Shown piece by piece: positions 63,115 to 64,000 of a stretch of DNA of 64,000 nucleotides (position 1 is the first letter of the stretch; the number at the start of each line of letters is the position of its first letter). The notes under the pieces were generated by a model that was not told the origin of the DNA, made no database searches, and saw nothing but the letters and a program-made list of their open reading frames with translations. A program made the translations under genes and the position numbers. Source of the DNA: Artemia franciscana (lineage: Eukaryota > Arthropoda > Branchiopoda > Anostraca > Artemiidae); the NCBI RefSeq assembly GCF_032884065.1, contig NC_088864.1:19795999-19859998 (forward strand), given 5' to 3'.

Positions 63115-64000
63115 ATGGAGAAAGCGACGGTATGTTTCAGTTTTCGTTGCATGCCGGGAGATCTTGCACAGAAAGTTACGGAACCAGATATTCACCAGTG
63201 GTTGAAGAGCGTTGGGCTAAATAATGGAAAGATGAGAGCAATTGATTCAGACGATTTAAGAAGATACGGAGTAGTAAGAGTTACTTTAGCATGCCCAGTA
63301 ATCGCGGACGAGTTGTGCGTTAGATGGAAAGATAGTGATATAAAATTATCTTTCAACGGTGAAATGTTTCCAATAACCTTTGGTAGAATGGGAAAGCGAC
63401 CCATCGTGGTCTCATTGAGGAAGGTCCCAGGAGAGGCTATGGACCCTGAATTAGCAGGATTGCTTAGTAATTTTGGAGAAGTCCTCAATGTGCGAAGAAA
63501 AAAATACGAAGGCGACGAATTTATTGAGGTCTATAGCGGAAGAGCCACAGCGCTAATGCACATATCCACAGATATTTCACCCGCTATTGTATGGAACGAT
63601 GAAATTTTTTTTTGTTTACTATGAAAACCAACCCAAACAGTGTTTTATATGCCACGAGTCGAGCCATGAAGCGATCTCGTGCCCGAAAAGGAAGAAACCT
63701 AGGACTAACTCGATTGTCTGGAGCCCCCACACAGCAAATAGTACTCCACAGGTTGAGCATACAGTTTCATCTTTTTTTGGGGACCCCGGAATCACATTTC
63801 CTCCACTTCCTCCTCAAATTAGCTCGGTTCCGGGAATCGCTGCTATAGCTACATCCAGAAACCAACCTAATAAAACAATAAAAGATTTGGGATCATCGGA
63901 AGCTGTTGATCTGGTTATTGAGGCTTTGGAGAAAGAAAGTACACGAAAAGACAAACCACAGAAACCAAAGAAAAAAGAAACAGAAGAGCAATCGGGGAGT
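63115..64000 (+). CDS. Retroelement ORF1 (Gag-like), RRM-like segment and CCHC knuckle; partial, frameshifted
   Basis: The ATG at 63115 opens 169 codons ending at a TGA at 63622-63624. This text includes RPIVVSLRKVPGEAMDP, then LLSNFGEVLNVRRKKY and EVYSGRA, a pattern seen in ORF1/Gag proteins of non-LTR elements. At a run of nine T (63605-63613) the frame is lost. In the next frame the reading continues without a stop from QCFICHESSHEAISCP (a C-x2-C-x4-H-x4-C zinc knuckle) to the window edge, with a Lys-rich tail. ORF2 would lie beyond the edge. It could be a one-base indel, a polymorphism or an assembly error in the T run. Confidence 0.65.

Noticed and set aside
63192-63488. 98-codon minus frame
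   Set aside because: Shadow of the retroelement ORF1 on the plus strand.

Overview
This window is AT-rich eukaryotic DNA, very probably from an arthropod. It has spliced genes with introns of up to 17 kb, long (TA)n microsatellites, homopolymer runs, tRNA-derived SINEs, mariner-type DNA transposon remains and several non-LTR retrotransposons. The style of the repeats made me think of a branchiopod crustacean such as Artemia, but that is an impression and not a demonstration. I see no prokaryotic operons, CRISPR array, rRNA gene or canonical tRNA gene.

The one clear host gene covers 8,372-35,136 on the minus strand. It is a Regnase/ZC3H12-family endoribonuclease in six exons. I joined them by GT/AG borders that keep frame throughout, giving 724 codons: N-terminal UBA-like segment, NYN/PIN nuclease, CCCH zinc finger, low-complexity linker and a C-terminal CUE-like helix bundle. 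Intron 3 is exactly 17,000 bp by my junctions. Most of it is a tandem array whose units carry a 139-codon intronless bZIP transcription-factor ORF in three copies (19,998-20,417; 22,323-22,742; 26,978-27,397). All three are open and on the same strand as the host gene. Each has an upstream block with a TATA box, a GC box, a C/EBP-like palindrome and two perfect TGACGTCA (CRE) sites. This nested, amplified bZIP cassette with candidate self-regulatory sites is the most interesting thing in the window. The same intron holds a decayed duplicate of the start of exon 4. Intron 4 holds a mariner inserted in a (TA)n tract.

Left of the gene (1-8,371) I see only repeats: tandem repeats of about 177 and 148 bp, (TA)n tracts and two MITE-like elements. 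Right of it lies a broken Dcp2-like (Nudix mRNA-decapping) gene on the plus strand (37,851-39,221). Then follow an inverted-repeat mosaic (40.8-43.3 kb), a decayed CR1/L2-like non-LTR element (44.6-47.7 kb), and a roughly 290-bp tandem array with a terminal hairpin (49.8-52.6 kb). The last parts are unassigned AT-rich DNA with hairpins and one possible minus-strand terminal exon (57.0 kb), a young 5'-truncated RTE-like retrotransposon with an open 787-codon frame and target-site duplications (58.6-61.0 kb), and the ORF1 of another retroelement that runs off the right edge (63,115-64,000).

A functional Regnase (mRNA endonuclease) and a dead Dcp2 relative (mRNA decapping) lie about 2.7 kb apart. 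Both families act in mRNA decay, but nothing in the sequence shows that their proximity has meaning.
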